Source: Brasenia schreberi
Taxonomy: Eukaryota; Streptophyta; Magnoliopsida; Nymphaeales; Cabombaceae
DNA length: 64,000 bases
Direction of reading: 5' to 3'
Assembly: GCA_036023115.1 (NCBI GenBank)
Contig: JAYKKT010000076.1
Span: 6,328,001-6,392,000 of the forward strand
Numbering within the stretch: position 1 is the first letter of the stretch; each line of letters begins with the position of its first letter. The position numbers and the translations under genes are program-made. Positions 1-12,812 of the stretch are shown here, in pieces. A model generated the notes under the pieces. The model saw only the letters and a list, made by a program, of their open reading frames with translations. It made no database searches and was not told the DNA's origin.

Positions 1-14
1 TTTGGGGACTCATA

Positions 15-1400
15 CAAAGTAACCCAAAGGGTTTTTCGTAAAAAGAGGGGATAAATTATGTTGAGACATATTTTCTTATTACAAAATTTACATCAATAAG
101 AATAATCCTCACAATATCAGTATATTATGATTTGGATTTACATCAGTTAGATGTAAATACTTCTTTTCTAAACAGATATTTAGATAAAATCATATATATG
201 CAGTAGTCCAAAGGATATATAGTTGAAGGCTAAGAAGATAAATGAAATAGGCTGATAAAATCCTTATATGGCCTGAAAAAGTCACATCGCCAATGGTATC
301 TGACTTTTCAAAATGTCATGGCTAAACTTAGGTTTGTGGCTAATGAGCTTAATTTCTATCTATATATATGGAACAGTGGGAGCCACTTTCTCATCCTATC
401 TTTATATATAGATGATATATTATTGATTAGAAATGACAAAGGGATGATTGTCAAAACCAAGTCATGATTAAACCCAAGGTTCGAAATAAAGGGGAAGCAT
501 CCTATATTCTGGTATAAAGATTTCTCGAGATAGAGAATCAAAACTTCTTTGCCTAAGTCAAGAGATATATATTGATTATATTCTTAAGAAGTTTAAAATA
601 GTTGAATGCAAATCTACATCTAAACCTATTGTGAAAGGGTCAAATTGAGTAAGGTTGATTGTATTGGTAAAGGAGATGATAAGCTTATTGTTCCTTATAC
701 ACAGGCTGTAGGCAACGTGATGTATGTTATGTTATGCACGAGAACTAATATATGCTTTGTTGTTGGTTTTGTGAGTAGATATCAAAGTAATCTTAGATGG
801 CAATATTGGATAGTTGTGAAAAGGATTCTAAGATATCTCAAAGGAATAAAAGACTTGAAACTTTATTTTCAAGCAGATGAATTGAAAGTGATAGGATAAT
901 GAGATGCTGATTTTGTTGGGAGCAAAGATGATAAGAAATCAACTTCAAGATAAATATTTTTATTTAGAGGTGGTGCAGTTTCTTGGGTATGCAATAAACA
1001 AGGTTATGTAGCGCTGCATCCAAAAGAGGGTGAGTATGTTGCGTATAGTATTACTGCTACTAGTGCCGTTTGGATAAGCCACTTCATATGTGATTTGAAG
1101 TTGGATATAACCAATGAGTAAGATGTTATATATTGTAACAACAGTGCAATAATTACTCTTATTAAGAGTGGAGTTGATAACTCACGAAGCAAGCATATAA
1201 TATTTAAATATCACTATGTTCATGATAGCTCAAAAGAAATGAAATAACTATATATTATATGCCAACTATTGATATGTTAGTTGATCCCTTAGCAAACGAC
1301 ATCTCAGAAGAATTGTTTACTAAACATGTAACCCATATAGGATTGAGATATGCGCATATAAGTGTAGAGAATATACTTTGTTGTGAGTTATGCTGAAAAA
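15..1400 (+). pseudogene. Ty1/copia pol remnant (RT, RNase H)
   Basis: Degraded 3' half of a copia polyprotein, readable only by switching frames. In order: the RT start (ETFSPVTKFTSIR-like, about 60-130), a block resembling YDLELHQMDVKTAFLNG (about 130-170), SLYGLK (about 270), the RT active site as YIDDILL (about 403-425), the connection block with PYTQAVGNVMYVMLCTR (about 690-750), and the RNase H end with SADFVGS-like and YCNNSAI blocks. It closes with DPLANDISEELFTKHV (about 1280-1330), matching the usual copia DPLTK ending. Many stops and frameshifts make it non-functional. The 5' part lies outside the window. Family assignment rests on the order and wording of these motifs. Confidence 0.85.
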
Positions 1401-1476
1401 ATACATTGCTTGTGGAAAAACCGCATAATGAGTAAAAGTTAAAATTTAGCTGCAATAAAGAAAATTGATACAACTT

Positions 1477-1860
1477 GTGGGAGAAAAATCGTGTATCAAA
1501 AGATTGCTCCAGTGGCCAAGTAGAAAATGTAAGTAGTGGATGGCCACTATCGGTCCATTACTAACAACCACGAAATGTAGGAAGAAATCCCTCTTCTCGA
1601 ATTTCATGATCATGTTTTTCGAAAATACAAACGTTCATAAAATTATTTTAATTTTTTGAAAAGGTCACACACAATTCGTGGATAAATTAAAATGGATATT
1701 AAATAGGAAAACCAAGAGAGGAAAACTAAGAAGATAGAAAAGCCATGTATAAATACAAAGAATCGTATAGAAAGTAATGAGTGATTCACATTACAATCTT
1801 CACAAAAAGCCCTCTCTAGATAACCTAGAAACAACATATATTCTTCTTTGTTCCTTTTTT
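1477..1860 (+). repeat. copia polypurine tract and 3' LTR
   Basis: Directly after the pol remnant comes GTGGGAGA (1477-1484), the usual copia polypurine tract, so what follows should be the 3' LTR. A clear TATA box, TATAAATA, lies at 1748-1755, as expected for the LTR promoter. The right end is not marked by a recognisable CA or target-site repeat. I place it just before the peroxidase-derived sequence at about 1.86 kb. Confidence 0.55.
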
Positions 1861-1989
1861 CATCCTACATTATAGGAAATACAAAATACAAGGACGAACA
1901 AAAAGCAGAACCAAGAGACAGTTGGCTTCCGTTGCACCATAACCGAACTCCGAAAACCTCGAACAACTTCAACAAAGAGTGACTGCCTA

Positions 1990-2814
1990 ACAGCCTCTTC
2001 TCTTCACCAAGTTTCTGTAGTAATTTTTGTCGACTGGAAACTCCCGGGATCCATTTCAAGAATCGTGGTGTCAATCTGCAAGGCCCTTGCATTTCTGCTT
2101 GAGGTTTTCGGCACAGAATTTGTCAAGTGATGGGTCTTGATCACCATTTCCTGTAAAATTGTACAGCCTTTTGACATGGAATTACAATGTGCGATGCCAA
2201 TCGTGTGCCCACCTGCAAGAACGGAGAAAGCAATGAATCCAAACTAACATTGCAGAAGTGGAAATATCACAATCACAATTCAGTACTGCTATTGTGAACT
2301 TGTCTTAGGCTGAGTTCAACTATGGCACTAGCTTTGTTACAAAATTTTGAGTGTTAACTGACCTATATGATGGAGAGACTGGCTAAGCTAACCTGAGAGA
2401 AGAACCAGATACTTTACATGTAGGCCCTTGCAGGCAAATCTGTCTTTGAGACCAGTGGCGTCTAAAGATGGCGCGGGGAGATTAGTCAGGGCCTCAGTGG
2501 ATATTGAAACAGTTCCATCCTTGCATCCTGTTGACACTGTCCATGAAGGGCCACCCTGTGACATAGTAATTGATGGCAGTACATTAAGCTCAGGCTAATG
2601 ATTAATTAACAGCAAATGCAAAAAGGGTCCTTTTGGCGATTTGCGCTTGTGTAAGTGTTCTTACTATGACAGCCACTGCATCCCTCCCAGCAAGAGCCAG
2701 AATCTCTGCGTGGACACACTTGGTCATAGAAGCAACTTTGAGCTGAGCATGTCTCACACACACAAGGCCCATAAGAGCGAACACAACAATCACCGAGGAA
2801 TTCATACTTCTCAT
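1990..2814 (-). pseudogene. Class III peroxidase pseudogene
   Basis: Secretory plant peroxidase, an extracellular haem enzyme using H2O2. Exon 1 (about 2814 to 2665) begins MRSMNSSVIVVFALMGLVCV, a signal peptide, then AQLKV, and jumps directly to ILALAGRDAVAVI. About 85 codons, including the distal RxHFHDC haem helix, are missing. Intron 2556-2664 has GTAAGA and CACAG ends. Exon 2 (2555-2393) reads GGPSWTVSTGCKDGTVS to KGLHVKYLVLLS. Intron 2213-2392 interrupts the glycine before the proximal haem motif. Exon 3 gives GGHTIGIAHC, then LYNFTGNGDQDPSLDKFCAENLKQKC after a frameshift, a stop, and a weak KNYYRNLVKRRG. Both intron positions are typical of the family. The loss of the distal His, frameshifts and no recognisable C-terminus make it dead. 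Confidence 0.88.
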
Positions 2815-2875
2815 GTCTCTCTCGTCTGGTGCAGATGAGCTTTTCACTGTGTGGGACTTGGCTACCTGAACCCAT

Positions 2876-2884
2876 TATTTATAG
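2876..2884 (-). promoter_or_regulatory. TATA box of peroxidase pseudogene
   Basis: CTATAAATA on the minus strand, about 65-70 bp upstream of the MRSMNSS start. Spacing and sequence fit a plant core promoter, suggesting the gene remnant still carries its own promoter rather than being a processed copy. The presence of introns agrees. Confidence 0.6.
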
Positions 2885-3060
2885 ATGTTCGTTCATTTCA
2901 AAAAATGTTTCATTTTTCAATATATGCAGACCATCACAATCTGATTATTCCACTAATCAGTTTAACATAATAAACAAACCTTTTCTTCCGTTTCTCGTAT
3001 CTGGGATTCAATCAGTCAAAATAGCAAGAGTCCTTTGAGGAATCCATACTAGTCTCTCTC

Positions 3061-3069
3061 TTTATATAT

Positions 3070-3101
<32 letters not shown>

Positions 3102-3104
3102 ATA
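3061..3104. repeat. (TA)n microsatellite
   Basis: Nearly pure alternating TA over about 44 bp, with two TT or AT phase breaks. It separates the peroxidase promoter region from a long AT-rich stretch. Confidence 0.9.
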
Positions 3105-6015
3105 AAAGAGAGAATGGGGTTGCTACACTTTCATTCATCTTATATCAAGTTGGATGATCATGATCATCCAATCATGGCCCATATCAAAGAAAGAAAAACG
3201 TGAAAGTTAGTTTTGAAGAAAGTAAAAAGTAAACAGTATAACTTCAGATTTTGAACTACGAGTAGACTTAAAATTCGCCTTTTCAATTACAAAAGCAAAT
3301 TAGAATAAGATAATTATGTGCAGTTCTAATTAATTGGGCATATTTACACACCTCTATAATTACAATTCATTCCAATTATTGGCAATTGCTCCTTCGCTTA
3401 TTCTTACTGTTGAAAAATGTCAGAATTCCTTATTCCATCATTCTATATAAAAAAAAATCAAAAATTGACTACCAAAATAAAAAAGATCAGAATAACTTTA
3501 TTCAGACCGTCACAACATCAGAATTAGTCCGGCAAAAAAAAAAAAAATCAAACACAAAAATAGTCAGAAAAAGATTCATTCCAACTATTTTACCTACTTA
3601 TTCCAAATATTGTCTCCAGTCACAATAAAGCTTATTTAAAATTTTGTGGATAGTCAAAATTAAGTACAAAACAACACGAAATAAACAGAACGATACAATC
3701 AAAAATAGGTTCGTTATGGTTGTTCTAGTTAGTTGCCTATAACATAATAAAGCTTATTAAAACTATTATGGATAGTAAGAATTTAAGTATAAATTGCCAC
3801 AATAGTCTATTTTGACTCTTTCATGTATTATTTTGATTATTGTGAACCATTAGAATTAGTTTTTGACTATAACTTGTTTTGTTCTTTTGTTTGAATGGTT
3901 CAAATACAATCAATATCAATTTCCAAATAGGCTTAATACATTAAAACATGAACAATAGATAATGAATCAGACAATTATGAATACATAAAAGACAATATGT
4001 AATGTATTTCTTTGCTTAAATATGCATAGAGTGCAAAGATCAAAAGCTGATAGTACAAACATCAAGAGTTCATATGTACATCACAAAAATCAAACAATTC
4101 TTGAATAGGCATAATACATCAAAACATTTTAATACACTATTGATTCAACCTATTTTTTATGTGATTGATCATGTGACTCTTTGCAATTCTATGGTTTCTG
4201 AAAATTAAAAATCGAAAGAGAAAGTAAACAATTAAGTTACTAATAACATAAACAAAAAATATATAAATTATGTTTTCAATATATGTGTCTGTTGTAAGGT
4301 CGAACCAAATACCATCATTGCAAGTTGAATCAAATCCTCAATCCGATTCTCCATTCTCGACATATAAAGAAGTCACACTTTAAAGTTAATTGTAAGATCA
4401 CTAGTAAAAGTCAATAGTATAAAAACTAACCAAATCTTCAATATTTTCAAGTCGACTATGACTAGGAACATATTGTTGTTCCACACTCAAAACTAGTTCT
4501 ACTTATCCTTGTCAGTACGCGAATATCTAAACCACTCTTATAGACATTATGATACTTATCGTGAATATGTTTTATCACTTTCCCAAAAGAGTTAGAGGTA
4601 GGGAATGAACTTGATACATGGCACACATTTTTAGATTTCTCAAACACTTTGTTCTATTCAAGAAAAATATTGGGTTATATGATAATCTATAAGTCAAAAC
4701 ATATATAAAAGAAGAAATTAAAGTAAATACTAACACAAGATGGAGTTAGTTTCTTTATAAAAAAGCTGTAAATTTTTGTAGTATTCAATATAAGTGATTA
4801 TTTCATTGATCTCCATGTCCACATATACTTTTTCCTATAATATAAATAAATAGAAAATATTACCATTAATTAGATATAGGCAACTTATATACAAAAACTT
4901 GATATGATTTATTGAAAAATAAAAATATGATAGCCTTCATAGATTATAATAATGTCCAACGAAGGATATAGCTCTCCGGTTATGCCTTCAATCTTTTTTT
5001 GCAAGAGTTGCTTTCATATTTAAACTTTATTCTACTTTTTCCTAAGACTACTTAATTGTTTAATCTTTCTTATGATGTAACTTGGGAAGGCCTTCTACAA
5101 TAATATGTTATAGAGAATACCGTAAAGATGTGATGTTTGGTTTACAATATCTTGACTTAATAGCATTATGATAATCTTTGAAGTTGTTCTAAAAATGCTT
5201 CCTACAAAACTTTTTAATAGTGTCACTTGAAACTTCAAGTCTTATTGTGCGATCTATAAAGTCAAATTTGGACTACAATAATATTAAAATATATAATATA
5301 CATATATATTACCTAAAGTGAAATTTAAGCATATGTAATTAGAAAAAGTTATATTATCTCAATAGCCTAAATATTCTTAAACTCGCCTTACATTTCTTTC
5401 TTTTTGGACTCATAATGTGGAGAAAAGTAATCATCTTAGTATAGCAACCAAAGATATGCAACTTGTTGGTGTTAGTACTCATGACCTTACCATCACTAAC
5501 TAATGTAGGTCATTTTTCTCTATCTAAAGGCAAGCAATTCCACACAACAATTTTACATCTTTCTCATTTTCGACTCTCCTCTTGTTCTACAACATTCTCT
5601 TCCATATATTCTCCATTTCAAATTGGAGTATTTTCTCTTATAGCATGGTACTATTTCTTCAGTAGTTCTCTTGGTTTGTAATTGTTCATACTCTTTTGTA
5701 CATAAAAAACAAAATTTGTGAATATGAACTTGATAATATAAAACAAAAATAATACAATAACTGAGTTTAAAGTTATCTAAGGTGGCTCATTTCTACTCCT
5801 TTTACTATTACTTCTCTAGCATTCATATCTAAAATAATAAAGATTAAGTTATTTAATTACAATAAATATATTATAACTTCATAATAATAAATAAATACAT
5901 ATTTCATAAATATTGTCATATACCTAAATGCATGTCACTACTCAACCTATCAATTGTGGGTTTTTTTAATATTGATACAATTGTAGAAGTATGTTTTACA
6001 TACATGACAACAATG
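3105..6015. other. AT-rich stretch, no gene recognised
   Basis: No supported coding region. A short direct repeat built on AATAAAGCTTATT...GGATAGT occurs near 3626 and again near 3747. The right part (about 4.4-6.0 kb) has the same base composition as the CACTA remnant to its right and probably belongs to its 3' part, but I find no terminal inverted repeat to mark the end. Short open frames at 4462-4647 (minus) and 5463-5681 (plus) match nothing I know. Confidence 0.4.
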
Positions 6016-6327
6016 CTACATGTCATGATCATCAATATTCAAATTGATGTATAAGCAATTTTAACTATAATAACAAAAGTACGTAAAAGCATAATAGCAT
6101 TAGTTTTAAGAAAAAAATGCTACATGTATGGTTCATCAATGTGCAAGTAGACATTTAAGAAATGTTAACTATAATAACATAAGTATACAAATATATAATA
6201 GCATTAATTTCAAGGAAAACAAGCTATATATATGGATCATCAATGTACAAGTTGACATATAAGTAATCTTAACTAGAATAAAATAAGCATACAAATGCAT
6301 AATACTACTAATTTTAAGAAAAACATG
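6016..6327. repeat. Three 104-bp tandem repeats
   Basis: Three adjoining copies start at 6016, 6120 and 6224. Each begins CTACATGT or CTATATAT, continues ATCATCAAT, and ends with ATAATAGCATTA...TTTTAAGAAAA. Copies differ by scattered substitutions. They lie on the 3' side of the CACTA transposase remnant, where such elements often carry internal or subterminal repeats. Confidence 0.8.
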
Positions 6328-6429
6328 CATTTGGACTAATTAATTACTAACTATAATTTTTAGTGTCCTTTTCTTTAAATGTGAATAGATTTTGCTTTGA
6401 TATATGCACAACATCATATATATCTAATC

Positions 6430-7109
6430 AAACATAAAAAAGGATAGTATTATCCATAACTTTTATGGGTTGTTTGAAACAACGATGCGGCTTCATTTGA
6501 TACATTATTTGTTGGCAATTCATATATATGTCTTGACCTCCAATGATAAACTACTTCTGAATTTTGTTTCCTTTATTCTCTTGAATGTCATACTTTAAAT
6601 ATTCATCATGATATAATTGTATAGAAGTAGATACTAACATCAACTTCATTTCGTCTACTTCACATGTGACATCTATATTATATCAAAGATACTTAAATAG
6701 AAACCTATAAGGTTTAAACAAATACTGAACTTTAATAATCTATGCCTCTTGATCCACTTATTTTTGCAACATCACTATTTTATGTATAATAAACTCTTGT
6801 AAATGTCAAACATCAAATTTGTAACCCTAAATAGAAAATTATTTATATTGTGCAATAAAATTTAAAGACCCTCTACAAAATAAACAAATATCTTGAAAAA
6901 TATCATTGGCATGTATATATGTACATACGTATATATGCATATGTAAATTGTGATTGCAGATTACATTCAATTAAATTAACTAATCGTGAAAAAAAATAGA
7001 TAACATACATAATTTTTGAAACAAGCTAAGAAACTTTTGTGTAGTTTTTGTTAAATCACATTTGTTAGGTTATTAAGATATTGATTATGTATAATTATCT
7101 TATATACCC
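6430..7109 (-). pseudogene. CACTA TNP2-type transposase, C-terminal remnant
   Basis: Read on the minus strand with frame changes, this stretch shows DVTCEVDEMKLMLV followed by weak similarity to the end of plant CACTA transposase polyproteins. In those, a block on colour or value of the local domain and an ATQAQQVFYV-like ending follow the DUF4218 region. It directly follows the DUF4218 remnant of the left duplicate. Evidence is weak on its own; position and order support it. Confidence 0.4.
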
Positions 7110-9115
7110 TATATATGAAAGTTACATTTACACATATTGAAGTAGGAAAGTAATAGCTATACTTATGACATAAAATCATCAATTATTTTTTTCATTTTGT
7201 CAACACTTAATGTATCATTCCATGCTTTATCAATTGGACCTTCTTCAAATTTCACTAGTTTAATCACTTTTGCTTCGATTTAAAATATCGTGCACAAAAT
7301 TATGTTACTTCTTTCATTATATATTATTCAATAATATATAATTCGAGTTGACTATTATGCATATACTTATTCAATGTAAATAAGAACCTCTCTATAGGAT
7401 AGATCTTGTATTGACCCAACAAGTCGTACATCTCTTTGTAAGTGGATAGCTAAGTATGCCATAATATAAAAAAATCTATGAGTAAATATAATGTTTAATT
7501 TGTACAAAATCTAAGGAATAACATTTTTTACTGCATTTACCCTTTGAATATCAACCATTCTTGAGTACCATTAATGAAAAACAAGCACAACTTATTTATG
7601 ACAATTGTCACTTCTTTTGGTACATTCTTACAAATAAAAACTGAAATGAATGTTATACCAAATTATGACAATCTTGGCTCTTCAATCCAATAATTTTATC
7701 CTCACACACTTTTATTTTTTTAGATATTTATGATGAAAAGCCATGTAATAACTTAATGCACTATAAAGTACTAAGAAATCTTTCTTTTTCTTTCTCTTTC
7801 AATTGATAAGAAGCATGCAGTAAGTTCACTATATCAAATTGAGTATTAAATATATTTGCATGTATTATAATTATTAAGCTCAATGTCTCTATATCCATTT
7901 CTAACTTGATATTGTCATTTGTTTTTTCAATTTTCTTCATTAAAAATGATGAAATCTTGTCAAACATGTTCTTTTTGAAGTGCATAACGTCCAGATTATG
8001 ATGTACTAATACAATCTTCCAACATTGAGCTAAAAAATACTTTTTTGTTTCAGCCAACGAGGATGGTACTATCTTGTACATATGATGCTTTCCCTATTAT
8101 ATTATTTTCATGACTTTTCACTGTTGTAAAATAATATTCATCACTTAGTAGAATTGAAGCCTTCTCATATTCTTATTTCTCATCAAATAATGAGGTATTG
8201 TTTCACCAAGCATCATCAATAGGTAGAAAATTATGATGTCTCATATGGACACACTTTTTGGGATGTGACAAACAAATACAAGTAGTATTACATAATATAT
8301 TGGACAAGTTATATAACCATTAGTTCCATCCTCACAATAAGCTATCAGTGAAAATGTCATTAATCATGTATATCATAGTTGCACACATTCAAAACACTTC
8401 AAGATTCTTTGAATCATATGTTAGAACTCCATCATTTCAAAGTACTTTTCACTCATCAAATAATGCTTAGAGATATATATCAATATTGTGCACAAGTTAT
8501 TTTGACACGTCGTTGAGCAAGAACATTATGATAAATAGTTGTTTTATAGTCATCCAAGGAGACAAGTTATATGTCATTAGGATGATTGCCAAACAACGTT
8601 GACTACTTCCAAATGAAGATTACTTATCTTACTGAAAGTATCTCTTGAAGTTCTGGTATGTCAACTCATAAACTTGGTAGTCCTGCTTGATCTAAACAAC
8701 CTCTAAAGCCTTGATATTATTAGAAATTACCAAACTATCGTAAAAGTCACATTCTTATTCTGTGTCATATTGGTCCCATATTTTCGTTTTGGCAAACTTC
8801 ATTCTACGTAAGAACACCTACCTGCATGCTCATGTTCATTTGTATACACGATAGAATTATTATGACTTGTACATTTTGACACAGCCAAACCAAAATATGA
8901 TACCAACTTCTTAGCATCGCACTAATAACATTCATGACTAAATTACCTTTCGAGTTATGCCCTTAAATAGTTCTAATAAGTCATTGATTGTTTTATTCAA
9001 AATCTTATCATACATTTGATATGAAAGAAATATTTTACAAGTAATGCTAGTGAATACTTCTCACATCTTGATTACAGTAGCTTAGTTGTATTTTCTATAT
9101 TTTCCAATCTTAGCC
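7110..9115 (-). pseudogene. CACTA TNP2-type transposase, duplicate 1
   Basis: Minus-strand remnant of an En/Spm (CACTA) transposase. In order: a YYEAKKLVS-like block and NEHEHAGRC (about 8960-8800, matching the FYEAKKLV...CPxCG zinc region), KKCVHMRHHNFLP (about 8265-8200, family HPxKxxYMGHRRFLP), an open frame at 8081-7761 with HHNLDVMHFKKNMFDKI (family LRHNLDVMHIEKNVCDNI) and YQLKEKEKERF, then YPIERFLFTLNKYM (about 7400-7360, family MYPIERYLKTLKGYVRN, DUF4218). Stops and frameshifts throughout. It lacks the WIFHGK start that the second copy keeps, so it is an internal duplicate, not an independent insertion. Confidence 0.8.
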
Positions 9116-11098
9116 TATATATGAAAGTTAGATTTATACATATTGAAGTAGGAAAGTAATAACTATACTTATTACATAAAATCATCAATTGTTTTTTTCA
9201 TTTTGCCAACACTTAGTGTATCATTCCATGCTTTATCAATTGGACCTTCTTCAAATTTCACTAGTTTAGTCACTTTTGCTTCGATTTAAAATATCGTGCA
9301 CAAAATTATGTTACTTCTTTCATTATATATTATTCAATAATATATAATTTGGGTTGACTATTATGCATATACTTATTCAATGTAAATAAGAACCTCTCTA
9401 TAGGATAGATCTTGTATTGACCCAACAAGTCGTACATCTCTTTGTAAGTGGATGGCTAAGTATGCCATAATATAAAAAAATCTATGAGTAAATATAATGT
9501 TTAATTTGTACAAAATCTAAGGAATAACATTTTTTACTGCATTTACCCTTTGAATATCAACCATTCTTGAGTACCATTAATGAAAAACAAGCACAACTTA
9601 TTTATGACAATTGTCACTTCTTTTGGTACATTCTTACAAATAAAAACTGAAATGAATGTCATACCAAATTATGATATTCTTGGCTCTTCAATCTAATAAT
9701 TTTATCCTCACACACTTTCATTTTTTTAGATATTTATGATGAAAACCCATGTAATAACTTAATGCACTATAAAGTACTAAGAAATCTTTCTTTTTCTTTC
9801 TTTTTCAATTGATAAGAAGCATACAATAAGTTCACTATATCAAATTGAGTATTAAATATATTTGCATGTATTATAATTATTAAGCTCAATGTCTCTATAT
9901 CCATTTCTAACTTGATATTGTCATTTGTTTTTCCAATTTTCTTCATTAAAAATGATGAAATCTTATCAAACATGTTCTTTTTGAAGTGCATAACGTCAAG
10001 ATTATGATGTACTAATACAGTCTTCCAACATTGAGCTAAAAAATACTTTTTTGTTTCACTCAACGAGGATGGTACTATCTTATACATATGATGCTTTCCC
10101 TATTATATTGTTTTCATGACCTTTTCACTATTGTAAAATAATATTCATCACTTAATAGAATTGGAGCCTTTTGATATTCTTATTTCTCATCAAATAATGA
10201 GGTATTGTTTCACCAAGCATCATCAATAGGTAGAAAATCATGTTGTCTCATATGTACATACTTTTTGGGATGTAACAAATAAATACAAGTAGTATTACAT
10301 AATATATTGGACAAGTTATATAACCATTAGTTCCATCCTCACAATAAGCTATAAGTGAAAAAGTCATTAATCATACATATCATAGTTGCACACATTCAAA
10401 ACACTTCAAGATTCTTTGAATCATATGTTAGAACTCCATCATTTCAAAGTACTTTTCACTCATCAAATAATGCTTATATATCAATATTGTGCACAAGTTA
10501 TTTTGACACATCATTGAGCAAGAACATTATGATAAATAGTTGTTTTATAGTTATCCAAGGAGACAAGTTATATGTCATTAGGATGATTGGAAAACTACCC
10601 TATTACTTCCAAATGAAGACTACTTATCTTACTAAAAGCATCTCTTGAAGTTGCGGTATGTCAACTCATAAACTCGTTAGTACTGGTTGACCAAACAACC
10701 TCTGAAGCCTACGGAACTATCTTAAAGTCACGTTCTTGTTTTATGTCATATTGATCACATATTTTCATTTTGGCAAACTATATTCTATGTAGGAACATCT
10801 ACCTGCATGCTCATGTTCATCTCTATACACGATACAATTATTATAACATGTACATTTTGACATAGCCAAACCAAAATATATTACCAACTTCTAAGCATCA
10901 TACCAATAACATTCATGATCAAATTATCTTTCGAGTTATGCCCTTAAATAGTTCTAATAAGTCATCAATTGTTTTATTCGAAATCTTATGTATACATTTC
11001 ATATGAAAGAAATATATTACAAATAACACTAGTGAATACTTCTCACATCTTGATTGTAGCAGCTTAGTTGTATTTCCAATATTTTTCAATCTTAGCCG
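7110..11098. repeat. 2-kb direct tandem duplication
   Basis: Two adjoining units, about 7110-9115 and 9116-11098. Matching points lie 2006-2007 bp apart over most of the unit and 1982 bp apart at the right end, showing a net 25 bp of small indels. The units look roughly 95 percent identical by eye. The right boundary is where unit 1 ends CTTAGCCTATATATG and unit 2 continues CTTAGCCGATTCCC. Confidence 0.9.
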
Positions 11099-11280
11099 AT
11101 TCCCTATTATAAATATTTGTATTCATATATATTTTAAATGGAGTGAAGGCATGATCTACCAAGTTTTTTATATCCCCAATATCATTTCTGAGTGAAATAT
11201 TCAGTCTTTGTTGCTTACCATGAAAGATCCATGTAATATGGTTTTGAGTAAAACCATAAGAAATATGGTGAAATTTCACG
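9116..11280 (-). pseudogene. CACTA TNP2-type transposase, duplicate 2 with N-terminus
   Basis: Second copy of the transposase. Its N-terminal part (11279-11064) includes NHITWIFHGKQQR, matching the YTRWTYHGE block near the start of plant CACTA transposases. The order of motifs then repeats that of duplicate 1: KCTSHNNS-like zinc block, HMRHHNFLP-like block, an open frame at 10087-9767 with HHNLDVMHFKKNMFDKI, and YPIERFLFTL near 9400. Reading runs right to left, so transcription would enter here and run through duplicate 1. Not functional: many stops. Confidence 0.8.
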
Positions 11281-12812
11281 GGTTATGGTCTTTCAACACC
11301 TCTAATATCACATTTTGAATATGAACAACATATCCTCTCTCTATCTCTACATTAAGCATTTGTCATGGCATAATAAATAAAGTCATTTACTTTGCATAAT
11401 AACCGCTATCATGTATATGTTAACCCTTAATTCTAGGCCTATAAATCCAACTTATATCTAACAAATAATCGACATTTGTGATGTTCACCTATGATATTGA
11501 TGTAATCACGAGTCATAGTCATTAATTAAATGTTGAAACAAAAAAAATAGTATTAGTCATTCATCAAGTCTTTCAATAGTTAAAAGCGCATTCATTTACT
11601 AACATTTTAAAGAAGAAAAGGAAGATTGTGACTCGTCTTAGCTACAAGCAATGACCCCCCGTGGAAGAGAAAACTACGGAAAAGTTATTCCTCTTACAAT
11701 AGAGAAACTTTCAATGTTTTCTAAATAACAACATCCACCTATGGGAATGGTTGATCCTTACATAGTTGGTGAGTAACAAGCATTAGTTTTGTTGATCTTT
11801 TACTAGGGGTATGATCTTTTGAAAACTCACGTTCCAAATCCAATTGACAATCATGATTTAGAAAAACAATACTAGGGCAAGTGGCCTTGTATAATATCTC
11901 TAAAATATAGCAACTACTAGACTTACGTTGAATAAGTCTTAACACTCATAAAATATCAAAACAACATTTTGGTGTCAAATGTTTGAGGTGTGGAATCAAT
12001 ATTTGCAAAAATTTTCCCTTGCAATGGTTCCTAGTGAACAAAAGACTAAGATATAAATGAGGTGAGGAATCCATATTTCCTTTTTCAACATTGGGGTGAT
12101 GTCATCCTATCACTCCTCGTTGCCTGAAATGGATTTCACTTCGACAGTCCCTTTTAAAGGGCAAAGCATATATGACCTTGATCTTTTAAAAGCAACCATC
12201 ATACACAAGCTATAAAGATATCACTAACAACAAAGGTTAGACTAACTACCACCTTACTGTAAGGGTTGAGATCCCAAATGGATTAGATCCACCAACATAA
12301 ATGAAGAACCAACACTTCCTTGTCATTTATCGAAAGTTTGTTGGCTTTACTTTAAAGGAATGGTCGAATATGATAGAAGAAGAAATCAATACAAATGTAG
12401 ATGCAGTTTGGTTATAGAAAGTAAACATTGATAGGGCTAAAAATACTGAAACAAATAAGATAATTAAAAAAAATTCACACATCCACAAGTTCTTATCAAT
12501 TTCACAAGTGTTAATTGAACTACCGTAAGGTAGAAATAGAGCTTGTTTCCAAATTGTATCTTTCTTAGCAAATAGGAGGTATGCAAATTATGGGAACTTC
12601 AATTGCAACCCCATGCACGGTTTTAACAAAGTTTTTGTTGTTGAGTTCCATATATAGTGTTGAACTTATGAAGGATCTCGTATACTTTCTAGAATATTAA
12701 ACTCTTTTTATGAGTTTATCTAGAGCATATAAATTGAGGAAACAAGTCCCTAAGTCTTTGAACGTAAATGCTCAAAAAAGTTATAAAAAAGATAAACAAA
12801 GGAACAAAACAT
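11281..12812. other. No gene recognised
   Basis: Sequence upstream of the CACTA transposase start. It should hold the 5' part of that element, but I found no CACTA terminal repeat or matching end. Short frames here (for example 11739-11945, minus) resemble nothing known. The right end abuts a gypsy LTR fragment. Confidence 0.35.
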
